Virus record (IMG/VR): IMGVR_UViG_3300031399_000380
Span: 1 to 42,387 of that record
Length of the DNA stretch: 42,387 nt
From: a virus
Direction: 5' to 3' (one strand)
Below the pieces are notes generated by a model. It worked only from the letters and a program-made list of their open reading frames with translations. It ran no database searches and was not told where the DNA came from. Below, piece by piece: positions 16,876 to 25,225 of the stretch. The position numbers and the translations under genes were made by a program. The stretch's first letter is position 1, and each line of letters begins with the position of its first letter.

Positions 16876-16988
16876 GGTCTGGCTCCGTTGGGTGGGTTGC
16901 ATCGCTTCCGTAGCATCATGATCGCTCTGGCGGACCGGAAAGTGTAGGCAAATCAGCATCATAAGATTGCGTTCTGCCCCGGTTCTGA

Positions 16989-17207
16989 TCAGATCAGCCC
17001 CATGCCCGCCAGCACGGTGCTGGCGGCGGCAAGCTGACTGGTGGGCAGTTCGATCTTGAGATGCGAGATCACGTCCGACGCCTCGGCATCGATCCCGGCC
17101 TCGCGCAGCGCGGCCTCGATGGTGTCGGCGACGGCGTCGGGGTTCTTGCGACTCAAAGGGTCGGGCAGCGTGTCGTGATCGATGCGGATGGTGGTGATGG
17201 CGGTCAT
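16989..17207 (-). CDS. Small hypothetical protein
   Basis: 72 aa. Preceded by GGAG and overlapping the stop of the upstream gene (ATGA), so translation is coupled. Acidic, soluble, with alternating strand and helix (TIRIDHDTLPDPL, VADTIEAALREAGID). No family recognised. Confidence 0.65.
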   Translation of the reverse strand: MTAITTIRIDHDTLPDPLSRKNPDAVADTIEAALREAGIDAEASDVISHLKIELPTSQLAAASTVLAGMGLI

Positions 17208-17398
17208 GCGGTGTCTCCGTGCTGCTGTTCCATCATGGCCACGATGGCGCAGGCCATCCCGCCGAGGTATTCGCTGCGGCGAAAGACGATCTCGTCTATG
17301 TCGTTTGCCGTGGTGATCGCGGGATCGACCGCGAGGTCCTCTGCCATATGCGGCAGCAAGCGGGCGGCCTCGGTGTTGTAGCGTTGGGCGATGGTCAT
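17204..17398 (-). CDS. Small hypothetical protein, first gene of the minus-strand operon
   Basis: 64 aa from the ATG at 17398, which has GGAG 10 bases upstream; an in-frame extension to 17464 has no such site and would overlap the promoter region. Mostly helical, acidic in the middle (EDLAVDPAITTANDIDEIVF), methionine- and alanine-rich near the end. No family recognised. The gene order, spacing and repeated CGGAGACA/C-type ribosome sites show that it and the next small gene belong together. Confidence 0.6.
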   Translation of the reverse strand: MTIAQRYNTEAARLLPHMAEDLAVDPAITTANDIDEIVFRRSEYLGGMACAIVAMMEQQHGDTA

Positions 17399-17468
17399 GG
17401 GCGTGTCTCCGATCAGGCTGTGTTGTCCTGATCCGAGAATCGCTCCGATCCGGAGCGTAATCAACTGA

Positions 17469-17500
17469 ATTAGACGATCTTAACCGTTTATATTCAACGG
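17469..17500 (-). promoter_or_regulatory. Candidate promoter of the minus-strand operon
   Basis: On the minus strand TTGAAT (17497-17492) is followed after 17 bases by TCTAAT (17474-17469) in an AT-rich island 70 bases before the first gene. CCGTT (17484-17488) and AACGG (17496-17500) form an inverted repeat over the -35 side and could be an operator. The plus-strand terminase gene begins 21 bases away, so this gap separates two divergent units. Confidence 0.45.
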
Positions 17501-17521
17501 ACTAAGGGGGCGCATTGGGTC

Positions 17522-18076
17522 ATGGAAGGTCTCTCTGAGCGTGCCTATGCCGCGCATTCCAGGCTCTCGCGCGGGGCCGTGCAGAAAGCGCGCAAGACGG
17601 GGCGGCTGGTGCTGTATCCGGACGGCTCGATCAACGCGGCCGCCTCGGATGCGCGGCGAGCAGAGATGACGGATCCGGATCAGCAGCACAGGTCCGCGGG
17701 TGGTGTCGGGAATGGCGACACGGCTGGCGCGGTTTCCGGTCCCGGCGACAGCGCCTCGTATCTGAAGGCCCGCACAGCGCTGACGGTCTACCAGGCGCAG
17801 GAGCGTCAGCTATCGATCCAGCGCAAGAAGGGCGTTCTGGTGGATCGCGCGCGGGCCGAGACGCTGGTCTTCCGCCTCGCGCGGCAGGAGCGCGATGTCT
17901 GGGTGACCTGGCCCACGCGCGTGGCCGCCTTGATGGCCGCGCAACTGGCCGCAGAGATGGAAGCCGCATCAGGGGAGGCCGTGACGATCGAGACGGCGAT
18001 CCTGCAAAGGGTGCTGGAAGCGCATGTCCGAGAGCAGCTCACCGCCCTCGCAGACCTCCGGGTCTCGCTTGAATGA
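17522..18076 (+). CDS. Terminase small subunit, Nu1-like
   Basis: 184 aa. The N-terminus reads like a short winged-helix DNA-binding unit (ERAYAAHSRLSRGAVQKARK), and the second half is helical with a coiled-coil pattern (LTVYQAQERQLSIQRKKG, RARAETLVFRLARQERD). It sits just before the large terminase and overlaps it by 53 bases, the arrangement of lambda Nu1/A. It should bind the packaging site on concatemeric phage DNA and bring in the large subunit. The packaging site itself was not located. Confidence 0.8.
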   Translation: MEGLSERAYAAHSRLSRGAVQKARKTGRLVLYPDGSINAAASDARRAEMTDPDQQHRSAGGVGNGDTAGAVSGPGDSASYLKARTALTVYQAQERQLSIQRKKGVLVDRARAETLVFRLARQERDVWVTWPTRVAALMAAQLAAEMEAASGEAVTIETAILQRVLEAHVREQLTALADLRVSLE

Positions 18077-20066
18077 CGGACATCATGACGAGGGATTGAA
18101 CGGCGACGACCTGACCGCGGACCTTGATCTCGGCTTTGAGGGCGCCGAGGTCATCCTGCGCGCCTGGCGGCGCGGCCTAGGTCCCGATCCGGATCTGACC
18201 GTGTCGGGCTGGGCGGATGCGCATCGCTGGCTGTCGTCGCGCGCCTCGGCCGAACCCGGGCGGTACCGCACCGTGCGCACGCCCTACCTGCGCGCCATCA
18301 TGGATGCGCTGTCACCCGGCCACTCCGCACAGCGGATCTCGTTCATGAAAGCCGCGCAGGTGGGCGCGACCGAGGCCGGCAACAACTGGATCGGGTTCGT
18401 GATCCACCACGCGCCGGGGCCGATGCTGGCGGTGTTGCCCACGGTGGAAATGGCCAAGCGCAGCTCGCGCGGGCGGATCGATCCGCTGATCGAGGACAGC
18501 GCGGCGCTGAAGGAGCGCGTCAGGCCCGCGCGCTCGCGGGACGCGGGCAATTCGATGCTGTCCAAGGAGTTCCCCGGCGGCATCCTCGTGCTCACCGGGG
18601 CCAACTCGGCCACCGGCCTGCGCTCGATGCCGGCGCGTTACGTGTTTCTCGACGAGGTCGATGCCTATCCGGCCTCGGCCGACGAGGAGGGTGACCCGGT
18701 CACGCTGGCCGAAGCCCGCACCACCACCTTCGCGCATCGGCGCAAGGTGTTCATGGTCTCGACGCCGACCATCCGCGGGCTGAGCCGCATCGAGCGCGAG
18801 TTCGAGGCCAGCGACCAGCGGCGGTATTTCGTGCCGTGCCCGCATTGCAAGGCGATGCAGTGGCTGCAGTTCGAGCGGCTGCGCTGGGACAAGGACCAGC
18901 CGGAGACCGCAGCCTACCATTGCGAGGGCTGCGCGCGCCCCATCGCCGAGCATCACAAGACGGCGATGCTGGAACGGGGCGAGTGGCGGGCAACAGCGAC
19001 GGCGACGGACCCGACGGCCATCGGGTTCCACCTCTCGGCGCTCTACTCACCGATCGGCTGGAAAAGCTGGGCGCAGATCGCGCGCGACTGGCTGGCAGCA
19101 CAAGGCTCGGACGAGATGCTGCGCGCGGCGCGCAACACGCTGCTGGGCGAGACATGGGTCGAGAGCGGCGAGGCGCCGGACTGGCAGCGGCTCGCGGACC
19201 GGCGCGAGACCTATCCGGCACAGATCCCGGAACAGGGTCTGTTCCTGACCGCCGGCGCGGATGTGCAGAAGGATCGCATCGAGGTCGATGTCTGGGCCTG
19301 GGGTCGAGGTCTGGAAAGCTGGCTCGTGGATCACATCGTGATCCCGGGTGGGCCTGACGATCCCGCCTGCTGGGAGACGCTGACGGCACTGCTGGGCCGT
19401 ACATGGACGCACGAGAAGGGCGCGGTCATGACATTGGCGAAACTCGCCATCGATACCGGCTACGAGTCCGCCGCCGTCCATGCCTGGGCGCGTCAGCAGG
19501 GCACGGCGCAGGTGGCGCCGGTCAAGGGGCTGGAAGGCTTCAACCGGGCGACGCCGGTCTCGGGGCCGACCTTCGTCGATGCCACGGTAAACGGCCGCAA
19601 GCTGAAACGCGGCGCGCGGCTCTGGAGCGTGGCCACCGCCACCTTCAAGGCCGAGACCTATCGCTATCTGCGGCTGGAGCGCGCGACAGAGGAAGAGGCA
19701 CCCAACCCGGCCGGCACGATCCACCTGCCTGACTGGGCCGACAGCGAATGGCTGAAACAGCTGGTCGCCGAGCAGCTGGTCACGATCCGCAACAAGCGCG
19801 GCTACGCCCGGCAGGAATGGCAGAAGATGCGCGAGCGCAACGAGGCGCTCGATATCCGCATCTATGCAAGGGCTGCGGCGTGGATCCTCGGCGCGGACCG
19901 GTTCGACGCGCGGATGTGGCAGAGCCTCGAGAAACAGGCCGGGGTGGAGACCGCCACCCCCGAGCCGGACGCGGCACCCGAGACACCCACCGAGCCGCAA
20001 GCGGGGCGCGTGACCACACCCCGGCGACGCGGCTGGCGGGTGAGCACGCCCAAGTACATGGAATGA
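18024..20066 (+). CDS. Terminase large subunit, GpA family
   Basis: 680 aa; lambda gpA is 641. The packaging motor and nuclease: it translocates DNA into the prohead with ATP and cuts it. Walker A-like MKAAQVGATEAGNN is at about 108-121, Walker B VFLDEVDAY at about 211-219, a zinc-ribbon pair CPHC ... CEGC at about 272-300, and the nuclease domain begins with GADVQKDRIEVDVW near 413. The last 50 residues are a variable Pro/Thr-rich tail. The start overlaps the small subunit; a later start is possible but the N-terminal 30 residues are the only uncertain part. The stop overlaps the gpW-like gene (ATGA). Confidence 0.95.
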   Translation: MSESSSPPSQTSGSRLNDGHHDEGLNGDDLTADLDLGFEGAEVILRAWRRGLGPDPDLTVSGWADAHRWLSSRASAEPGRYRTVRTPYLRAIMDALSPGHSAQRISFMKAAQVGATEAGNNWIGFVIHHAPGPMLAVLPTVEMAKRSSRGRIDPLIEDSAALKERVRPARSRDAGNSMLSKEFPGGILVLTGANSATGLRSMPARYVFLDEVDAYPASADEEGDPVTLAEARTTTFAHRRKVFMVSTPTIRGLSRIEREFEASDQRRYFVPCPHCKAMQWLQFERLRWDKDQPETAAYHCEGCARPIAEHHKTAMLERGEWRATATATDPTAIGFHLSALYSPIGWKSWAQIARDWLAAQGSDEMLRAARNTLLGETWVESGEAPDWQRLADRRETYPAQIPEQGLFLTAGADVQKDRIEVDVWAWGRGLESWLVDHIVIPGGPDDPACWETLTALLGRTWTHEKGAVMTLAKLAIDTGYESAAVHAWARQQGTAQVAPVKGLEGFNRATPVSGPTFVDATVNGRKLKRGARLWSVATATFKAETYRYLRLERATEEEAPNPAGTIHLPDWADSEWLKQLVAEQLVTIRNKRGYARQEWQKMRERNEALDIRIYARAAAWILGADRFDARMWQSLEKQAGVETATPEPDAAPETPTEPQAGRVTTPRRRGWRVSTPKYME

Positions 20067-20278
20067 GCATGACCCTCGACGATCTCAAACGCCACCACGG
20101 CGCGCTGCTGACCGCGCGCTACAGCGGCACGCGCAGCGTCAGCTATGACGGCAAGACCGTGACCTATGGCTCGGACGCGGAACTGGCGGCCGCGATCGCG
20201 GATATCGAGCGGCGGATCGCGGCGCTGGACCGCACCGGCCGTCGCATCCTCCGCCCCCATGCCGCGAAGGATCTGTGA
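20063..20278 (+). CDS. Head-tail joining protein, gpW-like
   Basis: 71 aa, near lambda gpW (68 aa), in the same place between terminase and portal. Two helices around a short beta hairpin (TRSVSYDGKTVTYG), then ELAAAIADIERRIAAL. In lambda gpW closes the filled head and prepares it for the tail. Overlaps its neighbours at both ends (ATGA before, TGATG after). Confidence 0.88.
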   Translation: MSMTLDDLKRHHGALLTARYSGTRSVSYDGKTVTYGSDAELAAAIADIERRIAALDRTGRRILRPHAAKDL

Positions 20279-21810
20279 TGAGTGCGATTAACTGGCGGCA
20301 ACGCCTCGGCGCCTTCATCGGCGGGTTCGACGCGGGCCAGCACCACCGCCGTCTGCGCGGGTTCCGCGCCACCCGCGCGCATGTCAACGCGCTGATTGCG
20401 GCAAGTGGTCCCGATATCACGGCGCGCGCCCGGTGGCTGGTGCGCAATAACGGCTATGCGGTGAATGCCGTCGAAAGCTGGGCGGCCAATACCGCGGGAG
20501 ACGGGATCAAGCCGATCTCGAAGATCGCGGATCCAGCCCGCAAGGAAGAGCTGCAGCGGCTGTGGCTGGCCTGGACCGACGAGGCCGATGCCGAGGGGCT
20601 GACCGACTTCTACGGGCTGCAGCGCCGGGCGGCACGCGAGGTGTTCATCGCCGGTGAGGTGTTTTTCCGCATCCGGCCGCGGCGGGCGGGCGACGGGTTG
20701 AGCGTGCCGCTGCAGCTGCAGATGCTGCCCGCGGAAATGCTGCCGCTGGAACAGAGCGGCACCGCTGCGAACGGGAACGCAATCCGTCAGGGCATCGAGT
20801 TCGACCGGATCGGGCGTCGCGTCGCCTATCACTTCCTGCGCCGTCACCCGGGCGATAGCACGGAGCCGGGCCTTGCCGGCGAGATCACGCGAGTGCCGGC
20901 CTCCGAGGTGATCCATGTGATCGACCCGGTCGAGGGCGGTCAGCTGCGAGGCGTCTCGAAACTGGCGCCGGCCATCGTGAAGCTGTTCCTCCTCGACCAG
21001 TATGACGATGCCGAGCTCGACCGGAAGAAGGTCGCGGCGATGTATGCGATGTTCGTCACGTCGCCGGCGCCGGAAAACCCGCTGGCCCCGCCCGGCGACG
21101 AGGACGACCCGGGCGGCGTCGAGATCAGCCCCGGACAGGTGGTGCGGCTCGATCCGGGCGAGGATGTCACCGTCGGCCAGCCCGCCGATAGCGGCGCGAC
21201 CTACGAGCCGTTCCAGTACCGCACGCTGCTGCAGATCTCGGCGGCGCTGGGCATCCCTTATCCGTATCTGGCCAATGACATGGTGAAGGGAAACTTCTCG
21301 AACTCGCGCCTGGCCCTGATCGAGTTCCGCCGTCGCGTCTCGGCCTGGCAGCATTCGGTGATGGTGTATCAGCTTTGCCGCCCGGTCTATGCGCGCTGGA
21401 TGGATGCGGCCGTGCTGTCGGGGGCGCTGGCCCTGCCACGATACGAGACCAACCGATCCCGCCTGCTCACTGCCGACTGGCTGCCGACCAAATGGGACTG
21501 GGTCGATCCCCTGAAGGACGCCAATGCCGAGATCGCCCAGATCGAGGCGGGGCTCAAATCCCGCACGCAGGCCATCGCCGAGCGCGGCTTTGACGCCGAG
21601 CAGGTCGACCGCGAGATCGCCGCCGAACACGCCCGCGAGCGCGCACTGGGCCTCGATTTCCGCCGTCCGGGATCGCCCGCACAGGGCGCGGAGGGCGCAG
21701 CGGACGTGCCGGTTGACGGGGATGATCGAGACGGGACCCCGTCTGACGACGCCGACGACGATGACCACACCGCGGAGACCCGCCCGCGCCCAGACGAGGA
21801 CCAGCCCTGA
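20278..21810 (+). CDS. Portal protein, lambda gpB family
   Basis: 510 aa (lambda gpB 533). Forms the dodecameric ring at one capsid vertex through which DNA passes. The N-terminal part contains NNGYAVNAVESWAANTAGDG and the middle has QYDDAELDRKKVAAMYAMFV and PPGDEDDPGGVEISPGQVV, as in the family; the C-terminal 60 residues are acidic and disordered (DDRDGTPSDDADDDD). The ATG at 20278 is preferred over a GTG one codon before because of the TGATG junction. Confidence 0.93.
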   Translation: MSAINWRQRLGAFIGGFDAGQHHRRLRGFRATRAHVNALIAASGPDITARARWLVRNNGYAVNAVESWAANTAGDGIKPISKIADPARKEELQRLWLAWTDEADAEGLTDFYGLQRRAAREVFIAGEVFFRIRPRRAGDGLSVPLQLQMLPAEMLPLEQSGTAANGNAIRQGIEFDRIGRRVAYHFLRRHPGDSTEPGLAGEITRVPASEVIHVIDPVEGGQLRGVSKLAPAIVKLFLLDQYDDAELDRKKVAAMYAMFVTSPAPENPLAPPGDEDDPGGVEISPGQVVRLDPGEDVTVGQPADSGATYEPFQYRTLLQISAALGIPYPYLANDMVKGNFSNSRLALIEFRRRVSAWQHSVMVYQLCRPVYARWMDAAVLSGALALPRYETNRSRLLTADWLPTKWDWVDPLKDANAEIAQIEAGLKSRTQAIAERGFDAEQVDREIAAEHARERALGLDFRRPGSPAQGAEGAADVPVDGDDRDGTPSDDADDDDHTAETRPRPDEDQP

Positions 21811-23309
21811 TGCTTCACGCCCGCATTGCCGCGCGCGCGTTCAACACGCCGCTGCTGGTCGAGCCCGCCAAGGCCATGGCGTTCCTGTCGGGGCTTGGGC
21901 CTCGGATCCTCGGGCGGCAGGTGGAGATTGCGAATGAGGACGCGTTGGCGGGTGCGGCGCCGCTACCCGCCCGTGCCAGCATTCTGGCTGGTGGCCTTGC
22001 TGAAAGCCTGCGCCAGTACGGTGACGCGCCCTATCCGGTGGTCGACGGCATCGCGGTGATCGAGATCTCCGGCGTGTTGATCCACCGCGGTGGCTGGATC
22101 GGGGAGTCTTCGGGCCAGACCAGCTATGAGGGGATCGCCGCGCAGATCGAGGCGGCCGCCGGCGATCCTGCCGTCCGGGGCGTGGCTCTGGAGATCGACA
22201 GCTTCGGCGGCGAGGTCGCCGGCGTCTTCGATCTCGCCGACCGCATCCGCGCGTTGCGGCGCGCCAAGCCGGTCTGGGCCTTTGTGGCCGAACACGCCTT
22301 CTCGGCTAGCTACGCGCTGGCCTCCCAGGCAAACCGCATCCTGCTGCCGCGCACCGGCGCGGTCGGCAGCATCGGAGTTGTCGTCATGCATGCCGATCTG
22401 AGCGGACAGCTCGACCGGGACGGCGTGCGTGTGACGTTGATCCATGCGGGATCCCACAAGGTCGACGGCAATCCCTACGCGCCACTGCCCGACGCGGTCC
22501 GCGACGATATTCAGCGCGAGATCGACGTGCTGCGGTTTCTCTTCGCCGAGACCGTCGCCGCGGGTCGCGCCGGGGCCCTGAGCCAGGACGCCGCGCTGGC
22601 GACCGAGGCCGCGATCTATCGCGGGACCGATGCTGTCGCGGCGGGGCTGGCCGACGAGGTCACCGATCTCGCGCGCGGCTTTGCCAGTTTCCGCGCGCAT
22701 GTCGCCCCCGCGAACACGCTGCCGCGTCCGCGCGTGCAATTGGCTCAACCATCCCGATCCAGGACCCAAACCACCACACGAAAGGAGACCGCCATGGCCC
22801 AAGAGACCGACAATGACGACACCGCGCAGGAGATCACCACGGATGCGCAGGACCCGAAGGATACCGCTTCGAATGTCCCGGCCGATGGCTCGGTCAACGC
22901 CGAACATGATGACGCGCCGACCGCAGGGATGACCGCAGCGCCTGCCTCGGAGAGCCCGGCACCGCCCGCCGCACCAGTTGCCCCTGAAGCATCAACCACC
23001 ACCACGCCGGCAGCAACTCTCCCCGGCAACCTGGCCGAGCTCTCGGCGCAGCTGCGCCAGGAGGCGGCGGAGATCACCGAGATCGCCGCTCAGGCGGGCC
23101 GCCTCGGGATCGCCATCGACGCCGCTAAAGCCCTGCGTGAAGGGACAACCCCCGAGGCCCTGCGCAGCCTCGTGCTCCAACGCGCCAGCGCCGCTGCAGA
23201 TGCCCGCGATATCGTGGCGGCACCGCCCTCACCGGTCCTGCCACAGGCGACGGAAAGCCCGCTCATCGCGGCGGCAAAGCGGGACGCAGCCGCGGGCAAA
23301 CGCACCTGA
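21810..23309 (+). CDS. Head maturation protease, S49 (SppA/ClpP-like), lambda gpC type
   Basis: 499 aa. A Ser-Lys protease that processes head proteins during prohead maturation. The catalytic serine is probably S165 in HAFSASYALAS and the lysine K217 in AGSHKVDGNPY; GSIGVVVMHADLSG lies between them. Residues 1-310 are the protease; from about 329 to the end the protein is an acidic, Ala/Pro/Thr-rich scaffold-like region also made on its own from an internal start (see nested gene). Overlaps the portal stop by one base. Confidence 0.93.
   Translation: MLHARIAARAFNTPLLVEPAKAMAFLSGLGPRILGRQVEIANEDALAGAAPLPARASILAGGLAESLRQYGDAPYPVVDGIAVIEISGVLIHRGGWIGESSGQTSYEGIAAQIEAAAGDPAVRGVALEIDSFGGEVAGVFDLADRIRALRRAKPVWAFVAEHAFSASYALASQANRILLPRTGAVGSIGVVVMHADLSGQLDRDGVRVTLIHAGSHKVDGNPYAPLPDAVRDDIQREIDVLRFLFAETVAAGRAGALSQDAALATEAAIYRGTDAVAAGLADEVTDLARGFASFRAHVAPANTLPRPRVQLAQPSRSRTQTTTRKETAMAQETDNDDTAQEITTDAQDPKDTASNVPADGSVNAEHDDAPTAGMTAAPASESPAPPAAPVAPEASTTTTPAATLPGNLAELSAQLRQEAAEITEIAAQAGRLGIAIDAAKALREGTTPEALRSLVLQRASAAADARDIVAAPPSPVLPQATESPLIAAAKRDAAAGKRT
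22794..23309 (+). CDS. Nested capsid scaffold protein, lambda Nu3 type
   Basis: 171 aa, in frame with the protease and ending at the same stop. The internal ATG at 22794 has a strong ribosome site, AAAGGAG, 6 bases upstream in a stretch that is otherwise protease linker. The product is acidic, low in complexity (TAAPASESPAPPAAPVAPEA) and ends in a helical segment and a basic tail (AAAKRDAAAGKRT), as expected of a scaffold. Lambda C/Nu3 uses the same arrangement. Confidence 0.8.
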   Translation: MAQETDNDDTAQEITTDAQDPKDTASNVPADGSVNAEHDDAPTAGMTAAPASESPAPPAAPVAPEASTTTTPAATLPGNLAELSAQLRQEAAEITEIAAQAGRLGIAIDAAKALREGTTPEALRSLVLQRASAAADARDIVAAPPSPVLPQATESPLIAAAKRDAAAGKRT

Positions 23310-23358
23310 CGCCCAAGCTGCGCCTGGACCTACCTCCCGACAAACCAATGCCCGACCG

Positions 23359-23395
23359 ATCCCCCGCCGCACTCCCGGCGGGGGATGTCTTTTGT
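23359..23395 (+). terminator. Strong hairpin between scaffold and decoration genes
   Basis: ATCCCCCGCCG (23359-23369) and CGGCGGGGGAT (23376-23386) make a perfect 11-bp stem with a 6-base loop, followed by GTCTTTTGT. The shape is that of an intrinsic terminator but the T-run is short. Because essential head and tail genes continue downstream, it more likely gives partial termination or marks a 3' end/processing point that favours capsid mRNA. Confidence 0.6.
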
Positions 23396-23418
23396 CCCCC
23401 TGATACAGGATCGCCACC

Positions 23419-23799
23419 ATGCCCGTTCTGACCCAACCGCCCACGATGGGCGATGTCCTCAAATACGAGGTCAACCCGAACTACACCCGTGAAACCGTCC
23501 CGCTGCTGGAAGGCACCGCCTATCCGGTCGGGTCCGTGCTGGGCCGCATCACCGCCAGCGGCAAGTACAAGCTCGCCACCTCCGGCGGCACGGATGGCGC
23601 ACAGACCGCCGGGGCCGTGCTGCTCCATGCGGTCGATGCCACGCCCGGCGATGCCGTCGGCGTCGTGCTCATGCGCGGCCCCGCGATCGTGTCGCGCGCG
23701 GCGCTGGCCTATGACGGCACCGTCGATGACGCGACCAAGATCACCACCAAGATCAGCCAGCTGGCAGCCCTCGGGATCATCGTGCGCGACACCGCCTGA
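23419..23799 (+). CDS. Head decoration protein, lambda gpD type
   Basis: 126 aa (lambda gpD 110). Trimeric cap that strengthens the expanded capsid. Beta-rich with a Gly/Thr-rich middle and the typical pattern of the family (EGTAYPVGSVLGRITASGKY, then LLHAVDATPGD and MRGPAIVSRAAL). Comes directly before the major capsid gene as in lambda. Confidence 0.9.
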   Translation: MPVLTQPPTMGDVLKYEVNPNYTRETVPLLEGTAYPVGSVLGRITASGKYKLATSGGTDGAQTAGAVLLHAVDATPGDAVGVVLMRGPAIVSRAALAYDGTVDDATKITTKISQLAALGIIVRDTA

Positions 23800-23881
23800 T
23801 CGGGCCGCGAGCGCCGCCTCGTGCTGAGCACCGCCTCACGCTTCTGCCCTGTTTCCCGCCCCTCTTTCCCCGGAGATCTCC

Positions 23882-24904
23882 ATGACCCTTACCCGCAACC
23901 CGTTCGACGCGGGCGGCTATTCGCTCGCCGAGATGACGCAGGCCATCAACATCCTGCCCAATCTCTACACCCGCCTTGGCCAGATCGGCCTGTTTCGCTT
24001 CGAAGGCGTCACGCAACGCTCCATCGTCATCGAGCAGCGCGAGGGCGTCCTCAGCCTGCTGCCCTCGGTCCCGCTCGGCGCACCCGCCACCGTCGGCAAC
24101 CGCGAGCAGCGCTCCATGCGGAGCTTTGCACTCCCGTGGATCCCGCATGACGATGTGATCCTGCCCTCGGATATTCAGGGCATGCCGGCGCTTGGCGTCT
24201 CGGACACAGCCGATCCGCTGGTCGAGGTGATGAACCGCAAGCTCACGCTGATGCGCCGCAAGCATGCCCAGACCCGCGAATACATGGAGATGAACGCGCT
24301 GCGCGGCATCGTGAAGGACGGTGCGGGCAGCACGCTCTACGACTACTTCACCGAGTTCGGACTCACCCAGATCTCTGTCGACTTCGTCTTTGGCACGGCC
24401 GGCACTAATATCCAGGGCAAGGTCCGCAGCACCCTGCGCGCCATCGAGGACAACCTGCTGGGCGAGACCATGACCACCGCGCATGCGCTGGTCAGCTCGG
24501 AGTTCTTCGACAAGCTGATCAGCCACCCCAAGACCGAGGACGCCTACAAGTTCTACTCGGCCACCGGCGGCCAGCCCTTGCGCGAGGACATGCGCCGCGC
24601 CTTTCCCTTCGCGGGCATCCTCTTCGAGGAATATAACGGCTCGGTCACGCTGTCGAACGGCACATCGGAGCGCCTGATCCCCGCGGGCGAGGGCATCGCC
24701 TTTCCACTGGGGACATTCGAGACCTTCACCACTTATGGCGGACCCGCGAACCTGCTGGAGACCGCCAATACCGTGGGTCTGCCGCTCTATGCCCGGCAGA
24801 TGATCGATGCCAAGGGCCGCTGGATCGACCTGATGACGGAAGGATCGATACTGCCGGTCAACAAGCGCCCGCGGCTGGCGATCCGCCTGCACAGCTCGAA
24901 CTGA
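23882..24904 (+). CDS. Major capsid protein, lambda gpE type
   Basis: 340 aa, almost the length of lambda gpE (341). ATG at 23882 with GGAG 7 bases upstream. The shell protein with the HK97 fold. Recognisable stretches are NPFDAGGYSLAEMTQAINIL at the start, EQREGVLSLLPSVPLG, and AFPFAGILFEEYNG with a C-terminal end in GSILPVNKRPRLAIRLH. The upstream gap of 82 bases holds only the ribosome site. Confidence 0.95.
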   Translation: MTLTRNPFDAGGYSLAEMTQAINILPNLYTRLGQIGLFRFEGVTQRSIVIEQREGVLSLLPSVPLGAPATVGNREQRSMRSFALPWIPHDDVILPSDIQGMPALGVSDTADPLVEVMNRKLTLMRRKHAQTREYMEMNALRGIVKDGAGSTLYDYFTEFGLTQISVDFVFGTAGTNIQGKVRSTLRAIEDNLLGETMTTAHALVSSEFFDKLISHPKTEDAYKFYSATGGQPLREDMRRAFPFAGILFEEYNGSVTLSNGTSERLIPAGEGIAFPLGTFETFTTYGGPANLLETANTVGLPLYARQMIDAKGRWIDLMTEGSILPVNKRPRLAIRLHSSN

Positions 24905-24913
24905 CCGTTCAGC

Positions 24914-25225
24914 ATGTCAATCTTCGCCATTGCCATGGACACGCTCTTCGGTGATCCCAACATCGCCCGCGATGCGGTCTATATCTCGGATGTGGGTGCG
25001 CCCCGGCTCGTCCGCGTGGTCACCCGTCGCGCGGACGACATCACCGGCTTCGGCGACGCGCGCATCTGGTCGGAGACCACGCGGATCGATCTGCGCGTGG
25101 CGGAAGTGCCCGCCCCGCGTCCCGGCGACCGGGTCGAGATCGAAGACGAGGCGTTTCTCATTCAGGGCGAGCCGGTGCGCGACCGCGAGCGGCTCGTCTG
25201 GACCGTGGACCTGAGGCCAGCGTGA
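24914..25225 (+). CDS. Head-tail connector/completion protein (FII-like)
   Basis: 103 aa. Small beta-rich protein (VGAPRLVRVVTRRADD, DRVEIEDEAFLIQGEPVRD) directly after the capsid gene, the position of lambda FI/FII. It should sit at the head-tail interface. Family assignment rests on position, size and strand pattern. Its stop overlaps the next start (GTGA). Confidence 0.7.
   Translation: MSIFAIAMDTLFGDPNIARDAVYISDVGAPRLVRVVTRRADDITGFGDARIWSETTRIDLRVAEVPAPRPGDRVEIEDEAFLIQGEPVRDRERLVWTVDLRPA

Noticed and set aside
17470-17485. Possible CtrA site (TTAG...TTAAC)
   Set aside because: The spacing is one base short of the TTAA-N7-TTAA consensus and the first half-site has a mismatch.
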